DNA of 64,000 nucleotides. Origin: Caulobacter segnis ATCC 21756 (lineage in GTDB: Bacteria; Pseudomonadota; Alphaproteobacteria; Caulobacterales; Caulobacteraceae). Of the stretch, positions 27,567-36,539 are shown piece by piece. Each line of letters starts with the position of its first letter. Position 1 is the stretch's first letter. Location: contig NC_014100.1 in NCBI RefSeq assembly GCF_000092285.1, forward strand, positions 4,340,001 through 4,404,000, read 5' to 3'. The notes beneath the pieces were generated by a model, which worked only from the letters and a program-made list of their open reading frames with translations, searched no databases and was not told the DNA's origin. A program made the position numbers and the translations under genes.

Positions 27567-28880
27567 TCGAGCGGATGTTCAAGCTGTCGGCGCAAGGGAC
27601 CTCGGTGCGCACCGAGGTGCTGGCGGGTTTCACGACCTTCCTGACCATGGCCTATATCGTGATCGTCAACCCGACGATCCTGGGTCAGGCCGGCATGCCG
27701 ATCGCGGCGGTCGCGGCCGCCACCTGTCTCGCCGCGGGCTTCGGCAGCATTCTGATGGGCCTGATCGCGAACTATCCGATCGCCCTGGCCCCGGGCATGG
27801 GCCTCAACGCCTATTTCACCTTCACCGTCGTCAAGGGCATGGGCCTGCCGTGGGAGACAGCGCTGGGCTGCGTGTTTCTATCCGGCATCGCCTTCCTGGT
27901 GCTGACGGTGGCCGGCATCCGGCAACTGATCGTCGGCGCCATTCCCCGCCCACTGTTTTCGGCCGTCGCCGCGGGCGTCGGCCTGTTCATAGCCTTTATC
28001 GGCCTCAAGGAAGCGGGGATCATCGTCGCCGATCCCGCCACGACGGTGGCGCTTGGCGACCTGACCAAGCCCAATGCGGCCCTCTCAATCCTGGGCCTGC
28101 TCATCATGGGCGGATTGATGGTCTGGCGGGTGAAGGGCGCGATCCTGATCGGCATCCTGGTCGCCGCCGTCGCGGGCTGGGCGCTCGGTCTTGCGAAGAT
28201 CGCCCCTGGAGATCATGGCCTGGCCGCTCTGACGGCCACGGCCTTCAAGCTCGATGTGCCCGCGGCCCTGCATCTGAACGGCGGCATGGGCATGGCGCTG
28301 GCCGAGGTGATCTTCGTCTTCCTGTTCGTCGACCTGTTCGACAACGTCGGCACCCTGGTCGCCGTGACCAAGAAGGCTGGCCTAGTGCAGCCGGACGGGA
28401 CGATCCCACGCCTCAACCGCATCCTGACCGCCGACTCCATCGCCACGATCGGCGGCTCGCTGGCCGGCACCTCGACCGTGGTCAGCTATATAGAGAGCGC
28501 CTCCGGCGTCGCCGCCGGCGGGTCGCACGGGCCTGACGGCTGTCGTGGTCGGCCTCCTGTTCCTCGCCACCCTGTTCTTCGCCCCCTGGGTTCAGGCGAT
28601 CCCAGCCGCCGCCACGGCGCCGGCCCTGATCATCGTCGGCTCGATGATGATCGGCGCGCTGGCCGACGTGGACTGGGAGGACCCCGGCGTCGCGATCCCG
28701 GCGTTCCTGACCGTGATCGCCATTCCGCTGACCTTCTCGATCGCCAATGGCCTGGCCTTCGGCATCACCGCCTATGCTGGGCTCAAGCTGGCGCGCGGGC
28801 AGGCCCGCAAGGGCGACTGGCTGCTATTCGTGCTGGCGGCCCTGTTCGTCGCCCGCTTCATCTACATGGGGGCGGCGTAA
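27563..28880 (+). CDS. NCS2/AzgA-family purine permease, frame broken by one base
   Basis: The first 320 codons encode the adenine/guanine/hypoxanthine permease pattern: [39 protein letters not shown] and [20 protein letters not shown]. The frame then runs into unrelated sequence. The missing C-terminal helices ([18 protein letters not shown] to 28880) are in another frame. Deleting the T at 28523 joins them, giving 438 residues of family length with the expected [10 protein letters not shown] junction. The neighbour NUP gene supports a purine substrate. Confidence 0.88.
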
Positions 28881-28900
28881 GCCGCTCCCCGCAACACCGT

Positions 28901-28929
28901 TTGCGCCAAGCCCGCCTTTCGGCTAAGAC
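28901..28929 (+). promoter_or_regulatory. Probable promoter of tRNA-Arg
   Basis: TTGCGC (28901-28906) and GCTAAGAC (28922-28929), 15 bases apart, resemble the Caulobacter housekeeping pattern (TTGAC-type -35 and GCTA-type -10). They lie about 20 bases before the tRNA. Confidence 0.5.
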
Positions 28930-28947
28930 CCGCTTCCCACAAGGGAT

Positions 28948-29024
28948 GCACCCGTAGCTCAGCTGGATAGAGCGTTGCCCTCCGAAGGCAAAGGTCACAC
29001 GTTCGAATCGTGTCGGGTGCGCCA
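28948..29024 (+). tRNA. tRNA-Arg (anticodon CCG)
   Basis: A 77-base cloverleaf with encoded CCA end. The acceptor stem pairs GCACCCG with CGGGTGC. The anticodon stem TTGCC/GGCAA closes a loop CTCCGAA with anticodon CCG at 28982-28984. The T arm contains the standard TTCGAAT. The sequence to 29180 after it holds no gene that I can support, only a repeated CCGGAAGGCCG motif. Confidence 0.95.
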
Positions 29025-29238
29025 TTTTCCCATAGAATATCAATGACTTACCGAGGCGCGCTTCGCCTGGCCCGGGCGGATTGTTTCTCCCGGAAGGCCG
29101 GAAGCAAACCGTTCTCCTGAATATTCCCGAAAGCGCGCCGCCTTCCGATGTCCGGAAGGCCGCGCCCCAGCCTGCAGATATTAAAAGCGATACGGCTGAT
29201 TAGTTTCGGCAGGATCGGGCGTACAGCCGACCGCAGCC

Positions 29239-31347
29239 TTATGGCTTGCTTTCAACATCGCACCGTATCGCGTCGCCGGGTGGTCGTCCTGGAAAAGGGC
29301 GGTCTCCTCCAGCGTCATCCCCGGTGCGTTCGACCAGCGCCTTTCGCACGGCCAGCGCAAGATCGGTGACCTTGAAGGGTTTGCGCAGCACCGCCTCGGA
29401 GTTGACGAGTTCGCGGATCGCCCCAGCATCGGCGTAGCCTGTCACCAACAGGACACCCAAGCATGGCGACGCCTGGCGCGCGCGTCTGGCGACCTGGGCG
29501 CCATCCATGCCGGGCATGGCGAAGTCAACGATGAGCAGATCGGGCGCTTCGCGCGCCAAACGCTCAAGCCCCTCGTTGCCGCTAGCGGCCTCGGCGACTC
29601 GATAGCCGAGCGAGCGGAGGCACTGCACGATGAAGCGCCGCACACTGGGGTCGTCGTCGATAACCAGAATCCGCTCGCCTTCGCTTAACGGCGTTTCCTC
29701 GAACGTCATCTCGCGCAAACGGGCGCTGCTTGCGGCCTCTGTCAGCGGCAGCCAGATTTCGATCGTCGTCCCGACGTCAACCATGCTGTCGATCCTCACC
29801 GTGCCGCCTGATTGGGTGGCGATGCCATAGACTTGGCTCAGGCCCAGCCCGGTGCCTTTCCCCACGCTCTTGGTGGTGAAGAAGGGATCGAAGACCTTTT
29901 GCAACAGCGCTTGGGGAATGCCATGGCCCGTGTCGCTGACCGACACCACAATGTGGTCGCCCGGCTGCAGGCCCTCATGCCATTCCTCGGAAATCCGGCT
30001 GGAGATGGTGACCGTCCCGCCGTCGCTCATCGCGTCTCGGGCGTTGATGGCCAGGTTCAACACGGCCAACTCGAGTTGGTTGGCGTCTGCCTTGGCCCTC
30101 GCCGCGCCAGCGCCAAGCGCCATGCGAACCTCGACCGTGTGACCCAGCGTGCGGCCCAGAAGATCGTCCATGCCCGCGATCAGAGCGTCGACTTCGACAG
30201 GTTGCAAATCCAACTGCTGGCTACGGGAGAACGCGAGAAGCTGAGCCGTGAGCTTGGTGGCGCGCTCGACGCCTTCTCTGGCGTTGGCGGCCATGCGCTT
30301 GACGCGTTCGTCTTCGCTGCGCCGCTCGATCATATCGATGTTGCCGATGATCGCGGTCAGAAGGTTGTTAAAGTCATGAGCGATGCCACCGGTTAGCTGG
30401 CCGATCGCATCCATCTTCTGGGCTTGGACCAGAGCCGCTTGCGCCTGCTCGCGCTCGCTGATCTCCGCTAGAAGTCGCTCGTTGGCGCGGCGCAGCTCGC
30501 CAATGCTGTCGGCGATGCGCTGCTCGAGGGTTTCGTTCAGCAACCGCAGCTGCATCTCCGCAGCCTTTCGGGCCGTGATATCGAGGCTGACGCCAGACAT
30601 ACGTCGTGGCTCGCCTGGCTGGATCCTGCTCAGACGGCCGCGGATCTGGACCCAGTGGAGCGAACGGTCTGGCCAGAAAATCCGGTATTCAATGTCGTAA
30701 TCTTCCCCACCCGTCACCGAACTTTGGATGGCTTTGGCGCGAAGAGCCGCATCGTCGGGATGCACGACCGCCTCGATCTCCGCCAGCGTCAAAGGCTTGT
30801 CCGCCGGCACGCCGAAGTGAGCGCGTGTCGCCGGCGACGTCGTGAGGTTGCCGCTGTCGAGGTCAAGATCCCAGGCCCCAAGCTTTGCGGCCTCCAGGGC
30901 AAAGCGGAGTTGCTCTTCGGCCTTGGCCTGAGCGTCGAGATGATCTCGCGCGACGTACTGTCGGCGACGCGCGCGGATGGCCGAATGGGCCGCGCTGATC
31001 AAGGTCTCCGCGTTAATCGGCCGCTCCAGCAAGACGACGTTGCCGATCGCCTTCAGACGCTCGGCGTCCGCCTGCGCGCGTCGTCCAGGCTGTTTGGTGA
31101 CAAGCACGACAAAGGGAAAATCCGACCAGGCGGGTTGCCGAGCTAGCCATTGGGTCAGGGCGTCCGAAGCGCCTTGGGCCAAGGCCTCCTCGGTGAGGAT
31201 CGCCGCGCCGGCCTTCTCGCCCAAGGCGTGGGTTAACCCGACGAGGTCGCCACAAATCTCGACGGTGTGGCCGACGTTCGTCAAGGTTTCGGCGATCACC
31301 GCCCCGTCGCGTCCGCGTGGCGCCAGGACCAGGATAGGCTCAGACAT
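29239..31347 (-). CDS. Hybrid histidine kinase (pseudo-receiver, PAS, kinase, receiver)
   Basis: 702 residues as read. Order: an N-terminal receiver-like domain without a phosphorylatable Asp (1-125), a PAS domain (about 145-260), a coiled coil, HisKA with His324 (GGIAHDFNNLL), an HATPase with NLAINARDAM and GKGTGLGLSQV, and a C-terminal receiver with VIDDDPS and the acceptor Asp in LIVDFAMPGMDG. No membrane segment, so it is cytosolic. The last 25 codons have poor codon use, while the alternative frame to 29181 has strong use. An extra C in the run 29319-29322 would explain this and give 721 residues. It overlaps kaiC by eight bases. Confidence 0.9.
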   Translation of the reverse strand: MSEPILVLAPRGRDGAVIAETLTNVGHTVEICGDLVGLTHALGEKAGAAILTEEALAQGASDALTQWLARQPAWSDFPFVVLVTKQPGRRAQADAERLKAIGNVVLLERPINAETLISAAHSAIRARRRQYVARDHLDAQAKAEEQLRFALEAAKLGAWDLDLDSGNLTTSPATRAHFGVPADKPLTLAEIEAVVHPDDAALRAKAIQSSVTGGEDYDIEYRIFWPDRSLHWVQIRGRLSRIQPGEPRRMSGVSLDITARKAAEMQLRLLNETLEQRIADSIGELRRANERLLAEISEREQAQAALVQAQKMDAIGQLTGGIAHDFNNLLTAIIGNIDMIERRSEDERVKRMAANAREGVERATKLTAQLLAFSRSQQLDLQPVEVDALIAGMDDLLGRTLGHTVEVRMALGAGAARAKADANQLELAVLNLAINARDAMSDGGTVTISSRISEEWHEGLQPGDHIVVSVSDTGHGIPQALLQKVFDPFFTTKSVGKGTGLGLSQVYGIATQSGGTVRIDSMVDVGTTIEIWLPLTEAASSARLREMTFEETPLSEGERILVIDDDPSVRRFIVQCLRSLGYRVAEAASGNEGLERLAREAPDLLIVDFAMPGMDGAQVARRARQASPCLGVLLVTGYADAGAIRELVNSEAVLRKPFKVTDLALAVRKALVERTGDDAGGDRPFPGRPPGDAIRCDVESKP

Positions 31348-32851
31348 CGGTCGACGCCCGCCCCTCCTCGCCGAGCATGTGCATCGTTCCCTCGTAGGCG
31401 GGCAGGCCTGACATCACCCCTTGGAAGTCGGTCAACGCCTCGCCGACTTCGATCCCATCCTCTGTGAGGCGGATTTCGCGGATGGTCTTCTCGTGCGCGG
31501 CGGTGCGGCTCTTGACCGCCGAAATTGCCGTACGCACCGAGCCGGTCGCTTCGAAGAAACGGAACAGAAGGATGCCATCGCTGAGATAGCTTAGATCGAT
31601 GTCGCTCCTCACCTCGCCGATAAAGCCGTGTTGGCCCAGGATCAGCAGCGTCACGACACCCTGCTGGTTCAGGTAGGTGAGGAGTTCGTGCATCTGCAGG
31701 AGCAGGAACTTCTGGCCCGGCATCGCCTGAAGGTAGGCGTTGAGGCTGTCGATGACGACAGTACGGGCCCTGTCGCGCTCGACCGCTTCTCGGACATGGA
31801 ACGCGAATTCGCCCGGCGAAAGTTCTGCGGGATCGATGGACCGGATGATCAACTGGCCGCTATCCAGGTGGGGGCGCAGGTCCATGCCCAACGATGCCGA
31901 CCGCGCCAGCAAAATGGCCAGCCCCTCGTCGAACAGGTAATAGGCGACCCTTTCGCCGCGCTGCAGAGCTGTTAAGGCGCAGCGTACAGCGGTCGTGGTC
32001 TTGCCGACCCCAGAAGGACCGCTGATCAGCGTGTTCGTCCCGCGTGTCAGCCCTCCGCCAAGCAACGCGTCGATGCCGGGCGAACCGGTCGAGACCATTT
32101 CGTGCTCGAAGGCCGCGGTGTGATCGGCGGCCACCAGCCGCTCGAAGACGCGGATCCCTCCGGTATCGAGCTCGAAATCATGGAAGCCGCCGCGGTACTT
32201 CACCCCGCGCATCTTGATCACTTCGAGGCGTCGCTGCTGAGCGCCGTACTCCTGGGTCGTACGCTGCAAGCTGATCACGCCATGGGCGATGCTGTGGAGT
32301 TGCAGATCGCCCTGCTCGGCGGTCTGGTCGTCGAGGAGCAGGACCGTGCAATTACGCGTCGCGAAGAAGTGCTTGAGCGCCAGGATCTGGCGACGGTGGC
32401 GCAGCGGATTTTGAGCCAGCAGGCGCATCTCTGACAGACTGTCAAAGACCACGCGAAGGGGTTTGGTCGCCTCGACCTGCCGCATGACGCCGCGGGTCGT
32501 CTCGCCAAGCTCGACATCCGACGGGTGGAGAACCGATTGTTCGCTATCGGGATCCAGCCCTTCCTCGCTGACAAGTTCGAAGAGATCGATCCCGTCCAGC
32601 GACCAGCCGTGGCTGGCGGCGGCGGCCCGTAGCTCCGCCTCGGTTTCCGACAGCGTGATGTAAAGGCCCGACTCGCCTAGCTCTCGCCCCTTCAACAGAA
32701 ACTGAAGCGCTAGGGTCGTCTTGCCCGAGCCCGGCGTGCCCTCGACGAGATAGATCCGGTCGCGCGTCAGGCCACCACCCAGAATATCGTCGAGACCTGA
32801 CACACCCGTGCTGACGCGGGCGCCTTGGGTTTCGACCGCGATTTCCGACAT
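31340..32851 (-). CDS. KaiC-like double RecA-domain ATPase
   Basis: 503 residues with two KaiC domains in tandem. Walker A motifs are GTPGSGKTT (38-46) and GPSGVGKTT (278-286). By eye, the site matching cyanobacterial Ser431-Thr432 reads Ser421-Tyr422 (DLSYLSDGI), so only one of the two phosphosites is kept. No kaiB or kaiA is nearby. Non-cyanobacterial KaiC proteins of this type often sit with histidine kinases and act in stress or signalling rather than a full clock. The start has a GGAGCAAGC binding site. Translation is coupled to the kinase gene. Confidence 0.9.
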   Translation of the reverse strand: MSEIAVETQGARVSTGVSGLDDILGGGLTRDRIYLVEGTPGSGKTTLALQFLLKGRELGESGLYITLSETEAELRAAAASHGWSLDGIDLFELVSEEGLDPDSEQSVLHPSDVELGETTRGVMRQVEATKPLRVVFDSLSEMRLLAQNPLRHRRQILALKHFFATRNCTVLLLDDQTAEQGDLQLHSIAHGVISLQRTTQEYGAQQRRLEVIKMRGVKYRGGFHDFELDTGGIRVFERLVAADHTAAFEHEMVSTGSPGIDALLGGGLTRGTNTLISGPSGVGKTTTAVRCALTALQRGERVAYYLFDEGLAILLARSASLGMDLRPHLDSGQLIIRSIDPAELSPGEFAFHVREAVERDRARTVVIDSLNAYLQAMPGQKFLLLQMHELLTYLNQQGVVTLLILGQHGFIGEVRSDIDLSYLSDGILLFRFFEATGSVRTAISAVKSRTAAHEKTIREIRLTEDGIEVGEALTDFQGVMSGLPAYEGTMHMLGEEGRASTDV

Positions 32852-32894
32852 GCTTGCTCCGTGAACGACGCGCGGGCCCCTCGCGCACGGAGTC

Positions 32895-32919
32895 AACGCA
32901 GCAGCCAAGCCTAGGTTCA
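32895..32919 (-). promoter_or_regulatory. Candidate EcfG-type stress promoter of kaiC-kinase operon
   Basis: On the minus strand TGAAC, 16 bases, CGTT: one mismatch from the general-stress consensus GGAAC-N16/17-CGTT. It would start transcription about 35-40 bases before the kaiC start. The opposing gene has a similar element. Confidence 0.45.
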
Positions 32920-33063
32920 GCACGCCAAATAACCGGCCTGTCGGCGTAAACGCGCCGATCCAACGTGGCGCCGGTTTAGCGCCAGGCGTTCACCGACATC
33001 CTCCAGATCGAGGCGGCGACACGGCGACGTTGCCCCCCCGCTCCAGGGTTCGCTCGCCTAGGC

Positions 33064-33088
33064 GGAACGTGTCGATGACCTGGCGGTT
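33064..33088 (+). promoter_or_regulatory. Candidate EcfG-type stress promoter of GH65 gene
   Basis: GGAAC (33064-33068), 16 bases, GGTT (33085-33088): one mismatch from the general-stress consensus. The distance to the GH65 start (33120) suits a short leader. Confidence 0.45.
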
Positions 33089-33119
33089 TAGATGCTCGCG
33101 CGGACGCGGGTGGATATCT

Positions 33120-35189
33120 ATGGCCAAGAACACGCCGATCAATCCCCCGGCTGTCACCGGCGCCGGGCGTCGAGAACTGCCGGCGTATGTCTCAAACGGC
33201 TTGATAGGCCTACGGGTCAGAGACGTGCCGCTAACCACGGGCATGACGCTTTTGAGCGGCTATAGCGGAGAGCACTACGAGCGCCAGATCGAGGCGGCCG
33301 CTGTTGCGCCCTACCCCATCGCCGGAGACATCGCTCTGGATGGCGCTTGGCTTTCGGATAAGTCCCACCAGATTTCCGACCTTCAGCAAGCCTATGACTT
33401 CTCCGCCGGTGAACTGACCAGCCGCTTCACGTTCCAGGCCGAAGGCGTCAGCGCCCAGGTCGAGGTGCTGACATTCTGCAGCCGCGTCGATCCCACCCTG
33501 GTCTGCCAGGAGGTGAGCATCACCGTCGACAAGGGCTGCAGCCTGGGTCTTCGCGCCATCGTCGACGCCAGCGGCGCGGATGGCCGCGCCCTTAGGCATA
33601 GTCGCGTCACCCCTGGCGAACCCGAGCCGTCCACCGACGGGGCGTTGTTGTGGGAGTCGGCGGGAGGTCTCTCGACCTGCGGCGTGGCCTTCGTGTCCCA
33701 AGTGCTGGGTGTCGGCGACCAGCAGCCCACGCGTCCGCCGCTGCGCGATCAGCGGCTGGTCACCGAATACGGATTTCGGGCACGCGCGGGGAGAAAGGTG
33801 CGTCTGCGCCAGATCGCGAGCCTCATTCCCTCGGCGCTCCACACGCTCCCCGACCAGCAGGCCGCGCGCCTGGCCGCGAAGGCGGCGAACGACGGGTTCG
33901 ACAAAATCCGCCAACAGAACCGCGCAGCGTGGGATGAACTTTGGAAGGGCCGCATCCGCCTGGAGGGCGCTGAGGACCGCTGGCAGAGCCTGGCCGACGC
34001 GGCGTTCTTCTATCTCAACAGTTCAGTTCATGCCTCGTCGCCCGCCTCGACCTCGATCTTCGGTTTGGCCACCTGGCACGACTATCACTATTATTTTGGC
34101 CACGTGATGTGGGACATCGAGGCCTTCGCGGTTCCAGCCCTATGCATGCTGCAGCCCGAGGCGGCCCGTGCGCTGCTCGATTATCGATCTTCCAGGCTCG
34201 ACGCCGCCCGGCAAAACGCGCGCCTGATGGGGCGCAGGGGAATTCAGTTTCCCTGGGAAAGCGCGCCGACCAGCGGCCAGGAGGCTGCTCCCCTTCCCGG
34301 TACGGCGGCATGGCATGAGGACCATGTGTCCCTCGACGTGGCGCGCGCCTTCTCGCTCTACGCCGACGCGACCGGCGACCGCGAATTCCTGCGGACCCGC
34401 GCCTGGCCGGTGCTGGCGGGAGTCAGTGAATGGATCACCACCCGCGTAAGCAAAACGGGACGCGGTTACGCGATCAACGAGTCGATGGGCATCGCCGAGC
34501 GTGAGAATCCGGTCGACAACGCGGCTTTCACGAACATGGGCGCCGTGGTCGTCCTGCGCGACGCTGTCCGCGTCGCGGCGGACCTCAACCTTTCTGCCGA
34601 TCCAGAGTGGACAAGGATCGCCGACGGCATGGCCTTGCCCATGCGCGGCAAGGCGGTGATCTCGCATGAAGCCTATCGGGTCGATGAGGAAAAGGGCGCT
34701 ACGCCTGATCCGCTGATGGGGCTATTTCCCTTCGGATATCGCCTCGATCCGGCCGAGGAGAAGGCGACGCTCGAATTCTATCTGGGCATGGCGCAAGACT
34801 ACATCGGCAGCCCTATGCTCTCAGCGCTTTACGGCGCCTGGGCCGCGCGCCTGAATGACCGCCGCCTGGCTCTGAAGTTGCTCGACGAAGGCTATGGGCA
34901 GTTCTGCACCGGCCGGTTTCTGCAAACGCTCGAGTACCGCGCCGATCGCTTCCCGGAACAGCCGCAGGCCGGGCCTTTCTTCGCCAATATCGGCGGGTTT
35001 CTCACCGCTCTGCTGTTCGGGTTTACGGGCCTGCGCGCTGGCCCGGACGCGCCTGACGCGTGGGTCGAGCGCGAATGCGTATTGCCGGAAGGATGGACCT
35101 CGATTGAGGTTGATCGCCTGTGGATCTGTGGGCAAGCCATGCGGCTTGTCGCTCGCCAAGGTGAGACGGCTCGGCTCATCCCCCTCTGA
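33120..35189 (+). CDS. GH65-family glycoside hydrolase/phosphorylase
   Basis: 689 residues: an N-terminal beta-sandwich (about 20-280), a linker, and an (alpha/alpha)6 barrel. GH65 landmarks are YFGHVMWDIEAFAVPALCML (about 325-345), GIQFPWESAPTSGQE, the active-site segment AWHEDHVSLDVARAF (about 397-411) and DNAAFTNMGA. The family acts on alpha-glucosides such as trehalose, kojibiose or maltose by phosphorolysis, or on glucosyl-galactosides by hydrolysis. The sequence does not decide which. No signal peptide, so cytosolic. The nearby glucokinase-family gene could use its glucose product. Confidence 0.85.
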   Translation: MAKNTPINPPAVTGAGRRELPAYVSNGLIGLRVRDVPLTTGMTLLSGYSGEHYERQIEAAAVAPYPIAGDIALDGAWLSDKSHQISDLQQAYDFSAGELTSRFTFQAEGVSAQVEVLTFCSRVDPTLVCQEVSITVDKGCSLGLRAIVDASGADGRALRHSRVTPGEPEPSTDGALLWESAGGLSTCGVAFVSQVLGVGDQQPTRPPLRDQRLVTEYGFRARAGRKVRLRQIASLIPSALHTLPDQQAARLAAKAANDGFDKIRQQNRAAWDELWKGRIRLEGAEDRWQSLADAAFFYLNSSVHASSPASTSIFGLATWHDYHYYFGHVMWDIEAFAVPALCMLQPEAARALLDYRSSRLDAARQNARLMGRRGIQFPWESAPTSGQEAAPLPGTAAWHEDHVSLDVARAFSLYADATGDREFLRTRAWPVLAGVSEWITTRVSKTGRGYAINESMGIAERENPVDNAAFTNMGAVVVLRDAVRVAADLNLSADPEWTRIADGMALPMRGKAVISHEAYRVDEEKGATPDPLMGLFPFGYRLDPAEEKATLEFYLGMAQDYIGSPMLSALYGAWAARLNDRRLALKLLDEGYGQFCTGRFLQTLEYRADRFPEQPQAGPFFANIGGFLTALLFGFTGLRAGPDAPDAWVERECVLPEGWTSIEVDRLWICGQAMRLVARQGETARLIPL

Positions 35190-35291
35190 TCAAACGCCGC
35201 TCCGGCCGCACCGGTGTTGCGACGCCTAGTCGCGGTGGCTGCGACGTCGCTCTTAATGGATCTGGTGGATCCAAACCGCCATTCTCGCGGC

Positions 35292-36539
35292 ATGACGGCT
35301 ATTGCTTGCCTTAAGATTTTTGTTGGCGAGGACCTGCGCTTCGGCGACGCCGACGCCATGGCGGCGCTCGTCGCCAAGGTCGCGGGCGCCTATCTCGAGT
35401 CATCGTGGACTTGGCCGAGGCGTTACGGACTGGTGGCGCCTTACGCCTTTGTTCTAGCGGATCCCCGCGCAACGCGTCTCGACGCGCGCGAGCTGCAGAA
35501 GATGGCGCGCGACCTTCAGGTCAAGATGTTCGGCGACAAGGGCGCGGGCGAGGTCGCGCTCTTGATGTTCGAGGGCGATCAAACGGATGTGATGCGCTTC
35601 GCCAGCGCCCACGACGAGGCGCTGAAGGCGCTTTTGTCCGGAGAGGCTGGCAGCGACTTCGCGGGGCGGATCTGCAAGATCACGCCAGATGTCGTCACCA
35701 GCGTCCAGCCACCCGGCGGCCCGCTGGACGGTGCGCCTCCGGCCGCGGAGCTCGCGGCGATCGAGCCAGAGCCGCCGCTGGATGGCATCGGCGCCCTGCT
35801 GGACGCCCCGCGTCGAAACACTGGCTGGTGGGGTATTTATTATCTGGCCAAGGAGCGGTTCGTCGGTAGCGGCGTCGACTGGCGTCTGGCTTGGGACGAG
35901 CAGGCGTTCGGAGCCCTCGAGCACGCCGACATGGTCGCTCACGATCTCGCCTGCCTGGAAGCCGCCCAGGCGCAGCTGCGTAATCGCGATCCTGGCTACA
36001 TCTTCCTCCCCTTCAGCTTCTCGTCCCTGGTCAAGCCTTCGGTGCGGGAGATCTATCAGGGCGCGGTCAGCCGGTTTCCACGCGCCTTGAGCTCGCGACT
36101 GGCGGCCAGCGTCTACGACGTGCCCCGAGAGCCAAGCTATGGAGCCATCGCCCAGATCCGCGGTTTCTTGAATCCAAACTTCTCGCTGCTTGATCTCCAC
36201 GTGCGCGATCCTGGATTCCGCATCGACAGCCTTTCGGTCGGTGTGGTTCACAGCGTCACTCTCGTGCTTGAGGGCGACGACGAACGCGTGCGGCTCGCCG
36301 CGATCACGCGCTTCCTCAAGGACGCGCCCGTCTATCGCGCCAAACGCGTCTGGCAGGGTGTGGCCATGGTCAACAGCCTCAAGGAGCTCGACCTCTGCCG
36401 ACGGCTGAAGGCGCCGTTTCTAAGTGGTCCGATGGTCGCCCCGCTGACAAGCAAGCCCACCGGCGAGGTCGCGATCGCGCCAGAACGGCTACCCTATCGC
36501 GCGAAGGTCGAGCGCGTTCGAGACGGGCTCGGAGCTTAA
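35292..36539 (+). CDS. Degenerate EAL-like protein, unknown function
   Basis: 415 residues from the ATG of MTAIACLKIF; an earlier start would add an unconserved tail. The C-terminal 200 residues follow the rhythm of an EAL barrel, ending with MVNSLKELDLCRRLKAPFLSGPMV, which resembles the last strand and helix of c-di-GMP phosphodiesterases. The catalytic EAL glutamate, the DDFG metal motif and other key residues are missing, so enzymatic activity is unlikely. The N-terminal half (about 1-150) is unrecognised. It shares the strand and probably the transcript of the GH65 gene (102-base gap). Confidence 0.55.
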   Translation: MTAIACLKIFVGEDLRFGDADAMAALVAKVAGAYLESSWTWPRRYGLVAPYAFVLADPRATRLDARELQKMARDLQVKMFGDKGAGEVALLMFEGDQTDVMRFASAHDEALKALLSGEAGSDFAGRICKITPDVVTSVQPPGGPLDGAPPAAELAAIEPEPPLDGIGALLDAPRRNTGWWGIYYLAKERFVGSGVDWRLAWDEQAFGALEHADMVAHDLACLEAAQAQLRNRDPGYIFLPFSFSSLVKPSVREIYQGAVSRFPRALSSRLAASVYDVPREPSYGAIAQIRGFLNPNFSLLDLHVRDPGFRIDSLSVGVVHSVTLVLEGDDERVRLAAITRFLKDAPVYRAKRVWQGVAMVNSLKELDLCRRLKAPFLSGPMVAPLTSKPTGEVAIAPERLPYRAKVERVRDGLGA

